The position numbers and the translations under genes were made by a program. 64,000 nucleotides of DNA. It comes from Rhopalosiphum padi. Taxonomy: Eukaryota; Arthropoda; Insecta; Hemiptera; Aphididae. Under the pieces are notes generated by a model. The model had not been told where the DNA came from. It was given only the letters and a program-made list of their open reading frames with translations, and made no database searches. Every line of letters begins with the position of its first letter. Position 1 is the stretch's first letter. The DNA lies in the NCBI RefSeq assembly GCF_020882245.1, contig NC_083599.1:49378748-49442747 (forward strand). The letters run 5' to 3'. Shown in pieces: positions 37,646 through 52,944 of this stretch.

Positions 37646-39451
37646 CTCGAGGCGTGCTGAGACATGAATTACCATTACTATCACTTGGGAAAGTTACAAC
37701 ATCTTACGTTGATAATGGAATAGAAGATACTGCTAATAATAATGGTTTTATGCAAAGTACGAATAATGGATATTGATTGTAATTGATAGTCAATTAATAG
37801 TGGTGTAACAAAATGTTAGTGTCATGAAACCCTGACCATTAGATTAAGTGAATGATTCTTATTGACCATAACTAACTTCCATATTTGCCATTTAAACTGA
37901 TAGTTCATAAACACTATAAAACATGTTTTTATATGATAATTTTGACTCGTTTTTTAAATTTATATTTTTAACTGCTTATGAAACATTGAATTTTTTATTT
38001 AGTGTCATGAAACCCAGACCCATAGATTAAATAAATAATTCTTATTTACCATAACTATCTTCCATATATTTCAACTAAGCTGACACTTCATAATCACTAT
38101 AAAACATGTTTTTATATGATGATTTTGACTCGTTTTTCAAATTCATATTTATAACTGCTTATAAAACACTGTATTCTCAAGTTATTTTCTAACCATTTTA
38201 CATATTTACCTGAATACTCTTTTTCAGATGGAAGTACAACAGATCACTCAAGACATGCTGAGACATGAATCCACATTTCTACCACTTGTGAATGTATCAA
38301 CATCCTATGTTGAAAACTGACCAGAAGATACTGAAAATAATAATGGTTTTATTGCGATGTACGTGTAATGGGTATTGAATATAGTTGAAAGTAAATTAAT
38401 AGCAGTTAAACAATTGAGATTTGTTAAATGTCTGAATAAAATATTAGTAAACACATTTAGCTTGTAATTTTCATTCTTAAAATTTACCTATGCTATAGAA
38501 ATCTTTTATTTTTACTATATTTAAATGATCATTATAAAATATTTATAAAACACTCAAATATTAAGTTAATGTTTAGAAGATTGAACAATAGTTTAAGAAA
38601 ATGATTCTCATTTACCATTATTATCTGTGATATGTTTCATTTAACCTGTTATTTAGAATACACTAAAAAACATGTTTTTATACGATAATTTTGACAAATC
38701 TTACAAATTCCTATTTTAAACTGCTTATAATACACTAAATTATTGAATGTATACACCGACAGAGGGCGTGTGCGTCGCCGTTGTGTGCCGTTCACCGTAC
38801 GGCTGCTTAACGTGACTGATCGTTATTTTTACTTAGCTTTTGCGTGTAGTTGTTGTTCATTTAATAAAGATTTTTCATATTATAAAGGAATTGTTCATAT
38901 TTTACGCCAAAGTTGACACATGTAAGTGTCTTGATCCTGGACTACTAGATTAAGAAAACGATTCTAATTTATCATTTGCAACTTTCTTATGTTTCACTTA
39001 ACCTGATATTTTTACTCCATAAAAACTATAAAATATAATTTTGACGAATAATACAAATTCATATTGAAAAGGAGCAATTTTCAGTTGTTGTACAAATGTA
39101 TTCTTTAGTTACACTTATAAGACGTTTAAATTCTATAAAACATTCTGGTATATTTGTACTATCTTTTATGGTTTATCATAATTATTATTTCTTATCATCT
39201 GTTATAATTTTTATATTTCATATATTTTGCAATTTTACATTGGTATTTGTATTTAAATTTCAACTGTAAATTGTTTTCAAATATTTTGTAATAAAAATGA
39301 ATTTTGTCCAATAGTTTATGTTTTGATTGTTTCCATTTCTGAATTATTCACTGTCGTCCACGTACTAGTTGTTATATAGAATTTTTGGTTCTCCTTATGG
39401 TGTCTAGTAGTGACATTTTATCCTCCACCCCGTTATACATATTTAACTTAC

Positions 39452-39486
<35 letters not shown>

Positions 39487-40196
39487 TGGCAGTACAGCAG
39501 ATCACTTAAGACATGATTTACCATTTCTACCACATGGGAAAGTTACAACATCCTACGCTGAAAATGGACTAGACGATACTGATAATAATAATGGTTTTAT
39601 GCAAAGTACGAATAATGGATATTGATTGTAATTGATAGTCAATTAATAGTGGTGTAACAAAATGTTAGTGTCATGAAACCCTGACCATTAAAATTAAGAA
39701 AATGGTTCTAATTTTCCATTGTTATCGTTCAAATGTTACATTAAAGCTAATACTTCTTATACACAATACAACATGATTTTACATGGTAATTTAAACAAAT
39801 ATTACAAAGTCGTATTTTTAACTGCTTATAAAACTCTCATTTGTCATGTTAGTGTCTAGAAACCTTGACTACTAGATTATGACAATGATTCTTATTTTCG
39901 TTTATTAACATTCATATAATTCATTTATGCTGATACTTCATAAACAATATAAAAAATAGGTATACAAGATAATTTATACAAGTATAACAAACACATATTT
40001 TTTTTCATGTTGAAAAGCGTCAATTTTAAGTTAATGTACAAGTGCATTCTTTACTTACATTTAATTTACATTCAAATTCAACGAAACATTTTGGTAGATT
40101 TGTACTATCTTTTATTACTTATCATTATAATTGTTTCTTTAACCATTATACATATTAACCTAACTACTTTGTTTTAGATGGCAGTACAGCAGATCA
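37646..40196 (+). repeat. Array unit 16 (2551 bp)
   Basis: Module B at 38228, 30-T tract, module C at 39486. Minor G/T/C haplotype plus TTTTCGTTTATT in place of TTTTCCATTATT near 39897, shared only with unit 21. Private CTCATTTGTC for CTCAATTGTC near 39839. Confidence 0.98.
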
Positions 40197-41996
40197 CTCG
40201 AGGCGTGCTGAGACATGAATTACCATTACTATCACTTGGGAAAGTTACAACATCTTACGTTGATAATGGAATAGAAGATACTGCTAATAATAATGGTTTT
40301 ATGCAAAGTACGAATAATGGATATTGATTGTAATTGATAGTCAATTAATAGTGGTGTAACAAAATGTTAGTGTCATGAAACCCTGACCATTAGATTAAGT
40401 GAATGATTCTTATTGACCATAACTAACTTCCATATTTGCCATTTAAACTGATAGTTCATAAACACTATAAAACATGTTTTTATATGATAATTTTGACTCG
40501 TTTTTTAAATTTATATTTTTAACTGCTTATGAAACATTGAATTTTTTATTTAGTGTCATGAAACCCAGACCCATAGATTAAATAAATAATTCTTATTTAC
40601 CATAACTATCTTCCATATATTTCAACTAAGCTGACACTTCATAATCACTATAAAACATGTTTTTATATGATGATTTTGACTCGTTTTTCAAATTCATATT
40701 TATAACTGCTTATAAAAACACTGTATTCTCAAGTTATTTTCTAACCATTTTACATATTTACCTGAATACTCTTTTTCAGATGGAAGTACAACAGATCACT
40801 CAAGACATGCTGAGACATGAATCCACATTTCTACCACTTGTGAATGTATCAACATCCTATGTTGAAAACTGACCAGAAGATACTGAAAATAATAATGGTT
40901 TTATTGCGATGTACGTGTAATGGGTATTGAATATAGTTGAAAGTAAATTAATAGCAGTTAAACAATTGAGATTTGTTAAATGTCTGAATAAAATATTAGT
41001 AAACACATTTAGCTTGTAATTTTCATTCTTAAAATTTACCTATGCTATAGAAATCTTTTATTTTTACTATATTTAAATGATCATTATAAAATATTTATAA
41101 AACACTCAAATATTAAGTTAATGTTTAGAAGATTGAACAATAGTTTAAGAAAATGATTCTCATTTACCATTATTATCTGTGATATGTTTCATTTAACCTG
41201 TTATTTAGAATACACTAAAAAACATGTTTTTATACGATAATTTTGACAAATCTTACAAATTCCTATTTTAAACTGCTTATAATACACTAAATTATTGAAT
41301 GTATACACCGACAGAGGGCGTGTGCGTCGCCGTTGTGTGCCGTTCACCGTACGGCTGCTTAACGTGACTGATCGTTATTTTTACTTAGCTTTTGCGTGTA
41401 GTTGTTGTTCATTTAATAAAGATTTTTCATATTATAAAGGAATTGTTCATATTTTACGCCAAAGTTGACACATGTAAGTGTCTTGATCCTGGACTACTAG
41501 ATTAAGAAAACGATTCTAATTTATCATTTGCAACTTTCTTATGTTTCACTTAACCTGATATTTTTACTCCATAAAAACTATAAAATATAATTTTGACGAA
41601 TAATACAAATTCATATTGAAAAGGAGCAATTTTCAGTTGTTGTACAAATGTATTCTTTAGTTACACTTATAAGACGTTTAAATTCTATAAAACATTCTGG
41701 TATATTTGTACTATCTTTTATGGTTTATCATAATTATTATTTCTTATCATCTGTTATAATTTTTATATTTCATATATTTTGCAATTTTACATTGGTATTT
41801 GTATTTAAATTTCAACTGTAAATTGTTTTCAAATATTTTGTAATAAAAATGAATTTTTAGTTTATGTTTTGATTGTTTCCATTTCTGAATTATTCACTGT
41901 CGTCCACGTACTAGTTGTTATATAGAATTTTTGTTCTCCTTATGGTGTCTAGTAGTGACATTTTATCCTCCACCCCGTTATACATATTTAACTTAC

Positions 41997-42031
<35 letters not shown>

Positions 42032-42746
42032 TGGCAGTACAGCAGATCACTTAAGACATGATTTTACCATTTCTACCACCATGGGACCAGTTACAACATC
42101 CTACGCTGAAAATGGACTAGACGATACTCGATAATAATAATGGTTTTATGCAAAGTACGAATAATGGATATTGATTGTAATTGATAGTCAATTAATAGTG
42201 GTGTAACAAAATGTTAGTGTCATGAAACCCCTGACCATTAAAATTAAGAAAATGATTCTAATTTTCCATTGTTATCGTTCAAATGTTACATTAAAGCTAA
42301 TACTTCTTAAACACAATACAACATGATTTTACATGGTAATTTAAACAAATATTACAAAGTCGTATTTTTAACTGCTTATAAAACTCTCAATTGTCATGTT
42401 AGTGTCTAGAAACCTTGACTACTAGATTATGACAATGATTCTTATTTTCCATTATTAACATTCATATAATTCATTTATGCTGATACTTCATAAACAATAT
42501 AAAAAATAGGTATACAAGATAATTTATACAAGTATAACAAACACATATTTTTTTTCATGTTGAAAAGCGTCAATTTTAAGTTAATGTACAAGTGTATTCT
42601 TTACTTACATTTAATTTACATTCAAATTCAACGAAACATTTTGGTAGATTTGTACTATCTTTTATTACTTATCATTATAATTGTTTCTTTAACCATTATA
42701 CATATTAACCTAACTACTTTGTTTTAGATGGCAGTACAGCAGATCA
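40197..42746 (+). repeat. Array unit 17 (2550 bp, many small indels)
   Basis: Module B is at 40780, shifted by one extra A near 40717. The T tract is 30 T and module C starts at 42031. Between 41857 and 42231 there are a 6-base loss (GAATTTTTAG for GAATTTTGTCCAATAG), one lost G, and five single-base gains inside or just after module C, including ACCACCATGGGACC for ACCACATGGGAAA. These break the module C frame. No other unit before the gap has such a cluster, so sequencing or assembly error is the likely cause. Confidence 0.97.
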
Positions 42747-44552
42747 CTCGAGGCGTGCTGAGACATGAATTACCATTACTATCACTTGGGAAAGTTACAA
42801 CATCTTACGTTGATAATGGAATAGAAGATACTGCTAATAATAATGGTTTTATGCAAAGTACGAATAATGGATATTGATTGTAATTGATAGTCAATTAATA
42901 GTGGTGTAACAAAATGTTAGTGTCATGAAACCCTGACCATTAGATTAAGTGAATGATTCTTATTGACCATAACTAACTTCCATATTTGCCATTTAAACTG
43001 ATAGTTCATAAACACTATAAAACATGTTTTTATATGATAATTTTGACTCGTTTTTTAAATTTATATTTTTAACTGCTTATGAAACATTGAATTTTTTATT
43101 TAGTGTCATGAAACCCAGACCCATAGATTAAATAAATAATTCTTATTTACCATAACTATCTTCCATATATTTCAACTAAGCTGACACTTCATAATCACTA
43201 TAAAACATGTTTTTATATGATGATTTTGACTCGTTTTTCAAATTCATATTTATAACTGCTTATAAAACACTGTATTCTCAAGTTATTTTCTAACCATTTT
43301 ACATATTTACCTGAATACTCTTTTTCAGATGGAAGTACAACAGATCACTCAAGACATGCTGAGACATGAATCCACATTTCTACCACTTGTGAATGTATCA
43401 ACATCCTATGTTGAAAACTGACCAGAAGATACTGAAAATAATAATGGTTTTATTGCGATGTACGTGTAATGGGTATTGAATATAGTTGAAAGTAAATTAA
43501 TAGCAGTTAAACAATTGAGATTTGTTAAATGTCTGAATAAAATATTAGTAAACACATTTAGCTTGTAATTTTCATTCTTAAAATTTACCTATGCTATAGA
43601 AATCTTTTATTTTTACTATATTTAAATGATCATTATAAAATATTTATAAAACACTCAAATATTAAGTTAATGTTTAGAAGATTGAACAATAGTTTAAGAA
43701 AATGATTCTCATTTACCATTATTATCTGTGATATGTTTCATTTAACCTGTTATTTAGAATACACTAAAAAACATGTTTTTATACGATAATTTTGACAAAT
43801 CTTACAAATTCCTATTTTAAACTGCTTATAATACACTAAATTATTGAATGTATACACCGACAGAGGGCGTGTGCGTCGCCGTTGTGTGCCGTTCACCGTA
43901 CGGCTGCTTAACGTGACTGATCGTTATTTTTACTTAGCTTTTGCGTGTAGTTGTTGTTCATTTAATAAAGATTTTTCATATTATAAAGGAATTGTTCATA
44001 TTTTACGCCAAAGTTGACACATGTAAGTGTCTTGATCCTGGACTACTAGATTAAGAAAACGATTCTAATTTATCATTTGCAACTTTCTTATGTTTCACTT
44101 AACCTGATATTTTTACTCCATAAAAACTATAAAATATAATTTTGACGAATAATACAAATTCATATTGAAAAGGAGCAATTTTCAGTTGTTGTACAAATGT
44201 ATTCTTTAGTTACACTTATAAGACGTTTAAATTCTATAAAACATTCTGGTATATTTGTACTATCTTTTATGGTTTATCATAATTATTATTTCTTATCATC
44301 TGTTATAATTTTTATATTTCATATATTTTGCAATTTTACATTGGTATTTGTATTTAAATTTCAACTGTAAATTGTTTTCAAATATTTTGTAATAAAAATG
44401 AATTTTGTCCAATAGTTTATGTTTTGATTGTTTCCATTTCTGAATTATTCACTGTCGTCCACGTACTAGTTGTTATATAGAATTTTTGGTTCTCCTTATG
44501 GTGTCTAGTAGTGACATTTTATCCTCCACCCCGTTATACATATTTAACTTAC

Positions 44553-44587
<35 letters not shown>

Positions 44588-45297
44588 TGGCAGTACAGCA
44601 GATCACTTAAGACATGATTTACCATTTCTACCACATGGGAAAGTTACAACATCCTACGCTGAAAATGGACTAGACGATACTGATAATAATAATGGTTTTA
44701 TGCAAAGTACGAATAATGGATATTGATTGTAATTGATAGTCAATTAATAGTGGTGTAACAAAATGTTAGTGTCATGAAACCCTGACCATTAAAATTAAGA
44801 AAATGATTCTAATTTTCCATTGTTATCGTTCAAATGTTACATTAAAGCTAATACTTCTTAAACACAATACAACATGATTTTACATGGTAATTTAAACAAA
44901 TATTACAAAGTCGTATTTTTAACTGCTTATAAAACTCTCAATTGTCATGTTAGTGTCTAGAAACCTTGACTACTAGATTATGACAATGATTCTTATTTTC
45001 CATTATTAACATTCATATAATTCATTTATGCTGATACTTCATAAACAATATAAAAAATAGGTATACAAGATAATTTATACAAGTATAACAAACACATATT
45101 TTTTTTCATGTTGAAAAGCGTCAATTTTAAGTTAATGTACAAGTGTATTCTTTACTTACATTTAATTTACATTCAAATTCAACGAAACATTTTGGTAGAT
45201 TTGTACTATCTTTTATTACTTATCATTATAATTGTTTCTTTAACCATTATACATATTAACCTAACTACTTTGTTTTAGATGGCAGTACAGCAGATCA
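42747..45297 (+). repeat. Array unit 18 (2551 bp)
   Basis: Module B at 43329, 30-T tract, module C at 44587. Major haplotype; no private change noticed. Confidence 0.98.
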
Positions 45298-47103
45298 CTC
45301 GAGGCGTGCTGAGACATGAATTACCATTACTATCACTTGGGAAAGTTACAACATCTTACGTTGATAATGGAATAGAAGATACTGCTAATAATAATGGTTT
45401 TATGCAAAGTACGAATAATGGATATTGATTGTAATTGATAGTCAATTAATAGTGGTGTAACAAAATGTTAGTGTCATGAAACCCTGACCATTAGATTAAG
45501 TGAATGATTCTTATTGACCATAACTAACTTCCATATTTGCCATTTAAACTGATAGTTCATAAACACTATAAAACATGTTTTTATATGATAATTTTGACTC
45601 GTTTTTTAAATTTATATTTTTAACTGCTTATGAAACATTGAATTTTTTATTTAGTGTCATGAAACCCAGACCCATAGATTAAATAAATAATTCTTATTTA
45701 CCATAACTATCTTCCATATATTTCAACTAAGCTGACACTTCATAATCACTATAAAACATGTTTTTATATGATGATTTTGACTCGTTTTTCAAATTCATAT
45801 TTATAACTGCTTATAAAACACTGTATTCTCAAGTTATTTTCTAACCATTTTACATATTTACCTGAATACTCTTTTTCAGATGGAAGTACAACAGATCACT
45901 CAAGACATGCTGAGACATGAATCCACATTTCTACCACTTGTGAATGTATCAACATCCTATGTTGAAAACTGACCAGAAGATACTGAAAATAATAATGGTT
46001 TTATTGCGATGTACGTGTAATGGGTATTGAATATAGTTGAAAGTAAATTAATAGCAGTTAAACAATTGAGATTTGTTAAATGTCTGAATAAAATATTAGT
46101 AAACACATTTAGCTTGTAATTTTCATTCTTAAAATTTACCTATGCTATAGAAATCTTTTATTTTTACTATATTTAAATGATCATTATAAAATATTTATAA
46201 AACACTCAAATATTAAGTTAATGTTTAGAAGATTGAACAATAGTTTAAGAAAATGATTCTCATTTACCATTATTATCTGTGATATGTTTCATTTAACCTG
46301 TTATTTAGAATACACTAAAAAACATGTTTTTATACGATAATTTTGACAAATCTTACAAATTCCTATTTTAAACTGCTTATAATACACTAAATTATTGAAT
46401 GTATACACCGACAGAGGGCGTGTGCGTCGCCGTTGTGTGCCGTTCACCGTACGGCTGCTTAACGTGACTGATCGTTATTTTTACTTAGCTTTTGCGTGTA
46501 GTTGTTGTTCATTTAATAAAGATTTTTCATATTATAAAGGAATTGTTCATATTTTACGCCAAAGTTGACACATGTAAGTGTCTTGATCCTGGACTACTAG
46601 ATTAAGAAAACGATTCTAATTTATCATTTGCAACTTTCTTATGTTTCACTTAACCTGATATTTTTACTCCATAAAAACTATAAAATATAATTTTGACGAA
46701 TAATACAAATTCATATTGAAAAGGAGCAATTTTCAGTTGTTGTACAAATGTATTCTTTAGTTACACTTATAAGACGTTTAAATTCTATAAAACATTCTGG
46801 TATATTTGTACTATCTTTTATGGTTTATCATAATTATTATTTCTTATCATCTGTTATAATTTTTATATTTCATATATTTTGCAATTTTACATTGGTATTT
46901 GTATTTAAATTTCAACTGTAAATTGTTTTCAAATATTTTGTAATAAAAATGAATTTTGTCCAATAGTTTATGTTTTGATTGTTTCCATTTCTGAATTATT
47001 CACTGTCGTCCACGTACTAGTTGTTATATAGAATTTTTGGTTCTCCTTATGGTGTCTAGTAGTGACATTTTATCCTCCACCCCGTTATACATATTTAACT
47101 TAC

Positions 47104-47138
<35 letters not shown>

Positions 47139-47848
47139 TGGCAGTACAGCAGATCACTTAAGACATGATTTACCATTTCTACCACATGGGAAAGTTACAA
47201 CATCCTACGCTGAAAATGGACTAGACGATACTGATAATAATAATGGTTTTATGCAAAGTACGAATAATGGATATTGATTGTAATTGATAGTCAATTAATA
47301 GTGGTGTAACAAAATGTTAGTGTCATGAAACCCTGACCATTAAAATTAAGAAAATGATTCTAATTTTCCATTGTTATCGTTCAAATGTTACATTAAAGCT
47401 AATACTTCTTAAACACAATACAACATGATTTTACATGGTAATTTAAACAAATATTACAAAGTCGTATTTTTAACTGCTTATAAAACTCTCAATTGTCATG
47501 TTAGTGTCTAGAAACCTTGACTACTAGATTATGACAATGATTCTTATTTTCCATTATTAACATTCATATAATTCATTTATGCTGATACTTCATAAACAAT
47601 ATAAAAAATAGGTATACAAGATAATTTATACAAGTATAACAAACACATATTTTTTTTCATGTTGAAAAGCGTCAATTTTAAGTTAATGTACAAGTGTATT
47701 CTTTACTTACATTTAATTTACATTCAAATTCAACGAAACATTTTGGTAGATTTGTACTATCTTTTATTACTTATCATTATAATTGTTTCTTTAACCATTA
47801 TACATATTAACCTAACTACTTTGTTTTAGATGGCAGTACAGCAGATCA
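45298..47848 (+). repeat. Array unit 19 (2551 bp)
   Basis: Module B at 45880, 30-T tract, module C at 47138. Major haplotype; by eye indistinguishable from unit 18. Confidence 0.98.
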
Positions 47849-50393
47849 CTCGAGGCGTGCTGAGACATGAATTACCATTACTATCACTTGGGAAAGTTAC
47901 AACATCTTACGTTGATAATGGAATAGAAGATACTGCTAATAATAATGGTTTTATGCAAAGTACGAATAATGGATATTGATTGTAATTGATAGTCAATTAA
48001 TAGTGGTGTAACAAAATGTTAGTGTCATGAAACCCTGACCATTAGATTAAGTGAATGATTCTTATTGACCATAACTAACTTCCATATTTGCCATTTAAAC
48101 TGATAGTTCATAAACACTATAAAACATGTTTTTATATGATAATTTTGACTCGTTTTTTAAATTTATATTTTTAACTGCTTATGAAACATTGAATTTTTTA
48201 TTTAGTGTCATGAAACCCAGACCCATAGATTAAATAAATAATTCTTATTTACCATAACTATCTTCCATATATTTCAACTAAGCTGACACTTCATAATCAC
48301 TATAAAACATGTTTTTATATGATGATTTTGACTCGTTTTTCAAATTCATATTTATAACTGCTTATAAAACACTGTATTCTCAAGTTATTTTCTAACCATT
48401 TTACATATTTACCTGAATACTCTTTTTCAGATGGAAGTACAACAGATCACTCAAGACATGCTGAGACATGAATCCACATTTCTACCACTTGTGAATGTAT
48501 CAACATCCTATGTTGAAAACTGACCAGAAGATACTGAAAATAATAATGGTTTTATTGCGATGTACGTGTAATGGGTATTGAATATAGTTGAAAGTAAATT
48601 AATAGCAGTTAAACAATTGAGATTTGTTAAATGTCTGAATAAAATATTAGTAAACACATTTAGCTTGTAATTTTCATTCTTAAAATTTACCTATGCTATA
48701 AAAATCTTTTATTTTTACTATATTTAAATGATCATTATAAAATATTTATAAAACACTCAAATATTAAGTTAATGTTTAGAAGATTGAACAATAGTTTAAG
48801 AAAATGATTCTCATTTACCATTATTATCTGTGATATGTTTCATTTAACCTGTTATTTAGAATACACTAAAAAACATGTTTTTATACGATAATTTTGACAA
48901 ATCTTACAAATTCCTATTTTAAACTGCTTATAATACACTAAATTATTGAATGTATACACCGACAGAGGGCGTGTGCGTCGCCGTTGTGTGCCGTTCACCG
49001 TACGGCTGCTTAACGTGACTGATCGTTATTTTTACTTAGCTTTTGCGTGTAGTTGTTGTTCATTTAATAAAGATTTTTCATATTATAAAGGAATTGTTCA
49101 TATTTTACGCCAAAGTTGACACATGTAAGTGTCTTGATCCTGGACTACTAGATTAAGAAAACGATTCTAATTTATCATTTGCAACTTTCTTATGTTTCAC
49201 TTAACCTGATATTTTTACTCCATAAAAACTATAAAATATAATTTTGACGAATAATACAAATTCATATTGAAAAGGAGCAATTTTCAGTTGTTGTACAAAT
49301 GTATTCTTTAGTTACACTTATAAGACGTTTAAATTCTATAAAACATTCTGGTATATTTGTACTATCTTTTATGGTTTATCATAATTATTATTTCTTATCA
49401 TCTGTTATAATTTTTATATTTCATATATTTTGCAATTTTACATTGGTATTTGTATTTAAATTTCAACTGTAAATTGTTTTCAAATATTTTGTAATAAAAA
49501 TGAATTTTGTCCAATAGTTTATGTTTTGATTGTTTCCATTTCTGAATTATTCACTGTCGTCCACGTACTAGTTGTTATATAGAATTTTTGGTTCTCCTTA
49601 TGGTGTCTAGTAGTGACATTTTATCCTCCACCCCGTTATACATATTTAACTCACTATTTTTTTTTTTTTTTTTTTTTCTTAGATGGCAGTACAGCAGATC
49701 ACTTAAGACATGATTTACCATTTCTACCACATGGGAAAGTTACAACATCCTACGCTGAAAATGGACTAGACGATACTGATAATAATAATGGTTTTATGCA
49801 AAGTACGAATAATGGATATTGATTGTAATTGATAGTCAATTAATAGTGGTGTAACAAAATGTTAGTGTCATGAAACCCTGACCATTAAAATTAAGAAAAT
49901 GATTCTAATTTTCCATTGTTATCGTTCAAATGTTACATTAAAGCTAATACTTCTTAAACACAATACAACATGATTTTACATGGTAATTTAAACAAATATT
50001 ACAAAGTCGTATTTTTAACTGCTTATAAAACTCTCAATTGTCATGTTAGTGTCTAGAAACCTTGACTACTAGATTATGACAATGATTCTTATTTTCCATT
50101 ATTAACATTCATATAATTCATTTATGCTGATACTTCATAAACAATATAAAAAATAGGTATACAAGATAATTTATACAAGTATAACAAACACATATTTTTT
50201 TTCATGTTGAAAAGCGTCAATTTTAAGTTAATGTACAAGTGTATTCTTTACTTACATTTAATTTACATTCAAATTCAACGAAACATTTTGGTAGATTTGT
50301 ACTATCTTTTATTACTTATCATTATAATTGTTTCTTTAACCATTATACATATTAGCCTAACTACTTTGTTTTAGATGGCAGTACAGCAGATCA
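47849..50393 (+). repeat. Array unit 20 (2545 bp)
   Basis: Module B at 48431, type II tract with 21 T and CTTAG, module C at 49683. Has CTATAAAAATC near 48697, otherwise typical of the short units, yet keeps s1. Private ATTAGCCTAAC for ATTAACCTAAC near 50354, next to the branch-point-like motif of module A. Confidence 0.98.
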
Positions 50394-52199
50394 CTCGAGG
50401 CGTGCTGAGACATGAATTACCATTACTATCACTTGGGAAAGTTACAACATCTTACGTTGATAATGGAATAGAAGATACTGCTAATAATAATGGTTTTATG
50501 CAAAGTACGAATAATGGATATTGATTGTAATTGATAGTCAATTAATAGTGGTGTAACAAAATGTTAGTGTCATGAAACCCTGACCATTAGATTAAGTGAA
50601 TGATTCTTATTGACCATAACTAACTTCCATATTTGCCATTTAAACTGATAGTTCATAAACACTATAAAACATGTTTTTATATGATAATTTTGACTCGTTT
50701 TTTAAATTTATATTTTTAACTGCTTATGAAACATTGAATTTTTTATTTAGTGTCATGAAACCCAGACCCATAGATTAAATAAATAATTCTTATTTACCAT
50801 AACTATCTTCCATATATTTCAACTAAGCTGACACTTCATAATCACTATAAAACATGTTTTTATATGATGATTTTGACTCGTTTTTCAAATTCATATTTAT
50901 AACTGCTTATAAAACACTGTATTCTCAAGTTATTTTCTAACCATTTTACATATTTACCTGAATACTCTTTTTCAGATGGAAGTACAACAGATCACTCAAG
51001 ACATGCTGAGACATGAATCCACATTTCTACCACTTGTGAATGTATCAACATCCTATGTTGAAAACTGACCAGAAGATACTGAAAATAATAATGGTTTTAT
51101 TGCGATGTACGTGTAATGGGTATTGAATATAGTTGAAAGTAAATTAATAGCAGTTAAACAATTGAGATTTGTTAAATGTCTGAATAAAATATTAGTAAAC
51201 ACATTTAGCTTGTAATTTTCATTCTTAAAATTTACCTATGCTATAAAAATCTTTTATTTTTACTATATTTAAATGATCATTATAAAATATTTATAAAACA
51301 CTCAAATATTAAGTTAATGTTTAGAAGATTGAACAATAGTTTAAGAAAATGATTCTCATTTACCATTATTATCTGTGATATGTTTCATTTAACCTGTTAT
51401 TTAGAATACACTAAAAAACATGTTTTTATACGATAATTTTGACAAATCTTACAAATTCCTATTTTAAACTGCTTATAATACACTAAATTATTGAATGTAT
51501 ACACCGACAGAGGGCGTGTGCGTCGCCGTTGTGTGCCGTTCACCGTACGGCTGCTTAACGTGACTGATCGTTATTTTTACTTAGCTTTTGCGTGTAGTTG
51601 TTGTTCATTTAATAAAGATTTTTCATATTATAAAGGAATTGTTCATATTTTACGCCAAAGTTGACACATGTAAGTGTCTTGATCCTGGACTACTAGATTA
51701 AGAAAACGATTCTAATTTATCATTTGCAACTTTCTTATGTTTCACTTAACCTGATATTTTTACTCCATAAAAACTATAAAATATAATTTTGACGAATAAT
51801 ACAAATTCATATTGAAAAGGAGCAATTTTCAGTTGTTGTACAAATGTATTCTTTAGTTACACTTATAAGACGTTTAAATTCTATAAAACATTCTGGTATA
51901 TTTGTACTATCTTTTATGGTTTATCATAATTATTATTTCTTATCATCTGTTATAATTTTTATATTTCATATATTTTGCAATTTTACATTGGTATTTGTAT
52001 TTAAATTTCAACTGTAAATTGTTTTCAAATATTTTGTAATAAAAATGAATTTTGTCCAATAGTTTATGTTTTGATTGTTTCCATTTCTGAATTATTCACT
52101 GTCGTCCACGTACTAGTTGTTATATAGAATTTTTGGTTCTCCTTATGGTGTCTAGTAGTGACATTTTATCCTCCACCCCGTTATACATATTTAACTTAC

Positions 52200-52234
<35 letters not shown>

Positions 52235-52944
52235 TGGCAGTACAGCAGATCACTTAAGACATGATTTACCATTTCTACCACATGGGAAAGTTACAACATC
52301 CTACGCTGAAAATGGACTAGACGATACTGATAATAATAATGGTTTTATGCAAAGTACGAATAATGGATATTGATTGTAATTGATAGTCAATTAATAGTGG
52401 TGTAACAAAATGTTAGTGTCATGAAACCCTGACCATTAAAATTAAGAAAATGGTTCTAATTTTCCATTGTTATCGTTCAAATGTTACATTAAAGCTAATA
52501 CTTCTTATACACAATACAACATGATTTTACATGGTAATTTAAACAAATATTACAAAGTCGTATTTTTAACTGCTTATAAAACTCTCAATTGTCATGTTAG
52601 TGTCTAGAAACCTTGACTACTAGATTATGACAATGATTCTTATTTTCGTTTATTAACATTCATATAATTCATTTATGCTGATACTTCATAAACAATATAA
52701 AAAATAGGTATACAAGATAATTTATACAAGTATAACAAACACATATTTTTTTTCATGTTGAAAAGCGTCAATTTTAAGTTAATGTACAAGTGCATTCTTT
52801 ACTTACATTTAATTTACATTCAAATTCAACGAAACATTTTGGTAGATTTGTACTATCTTTTATTACTTATCATTATAATTGTTTCTTTAACCATTATACA
52901 TATTAACCTAACTACTTTGTTTTAGATGGCAGTACAGCAGATCA
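50394..52944 (+). repeat. Array unit 21 (2551 bp)
   Basis: Module B at 50976, 30-T tract, module C at 52234. Has CTATAAAAATC near 51241, the minor G/T/C haplotype, and the TTTTCGTTTATT variant near 52645 shared with unit 16. It combines markers found separately elsewhere. Confidence 0.98.

Noticed and set aside
40657..40872. 71-codon frame running into module B in unit 17
   Set aside because: Created by a single extra A near 40717 absent from all other units; it ends at the same module B stop.
41931..42134. 67-codon frame through the T tract of unit 17
   Set aside because: Product of the indel cluster; not present elsewhere.
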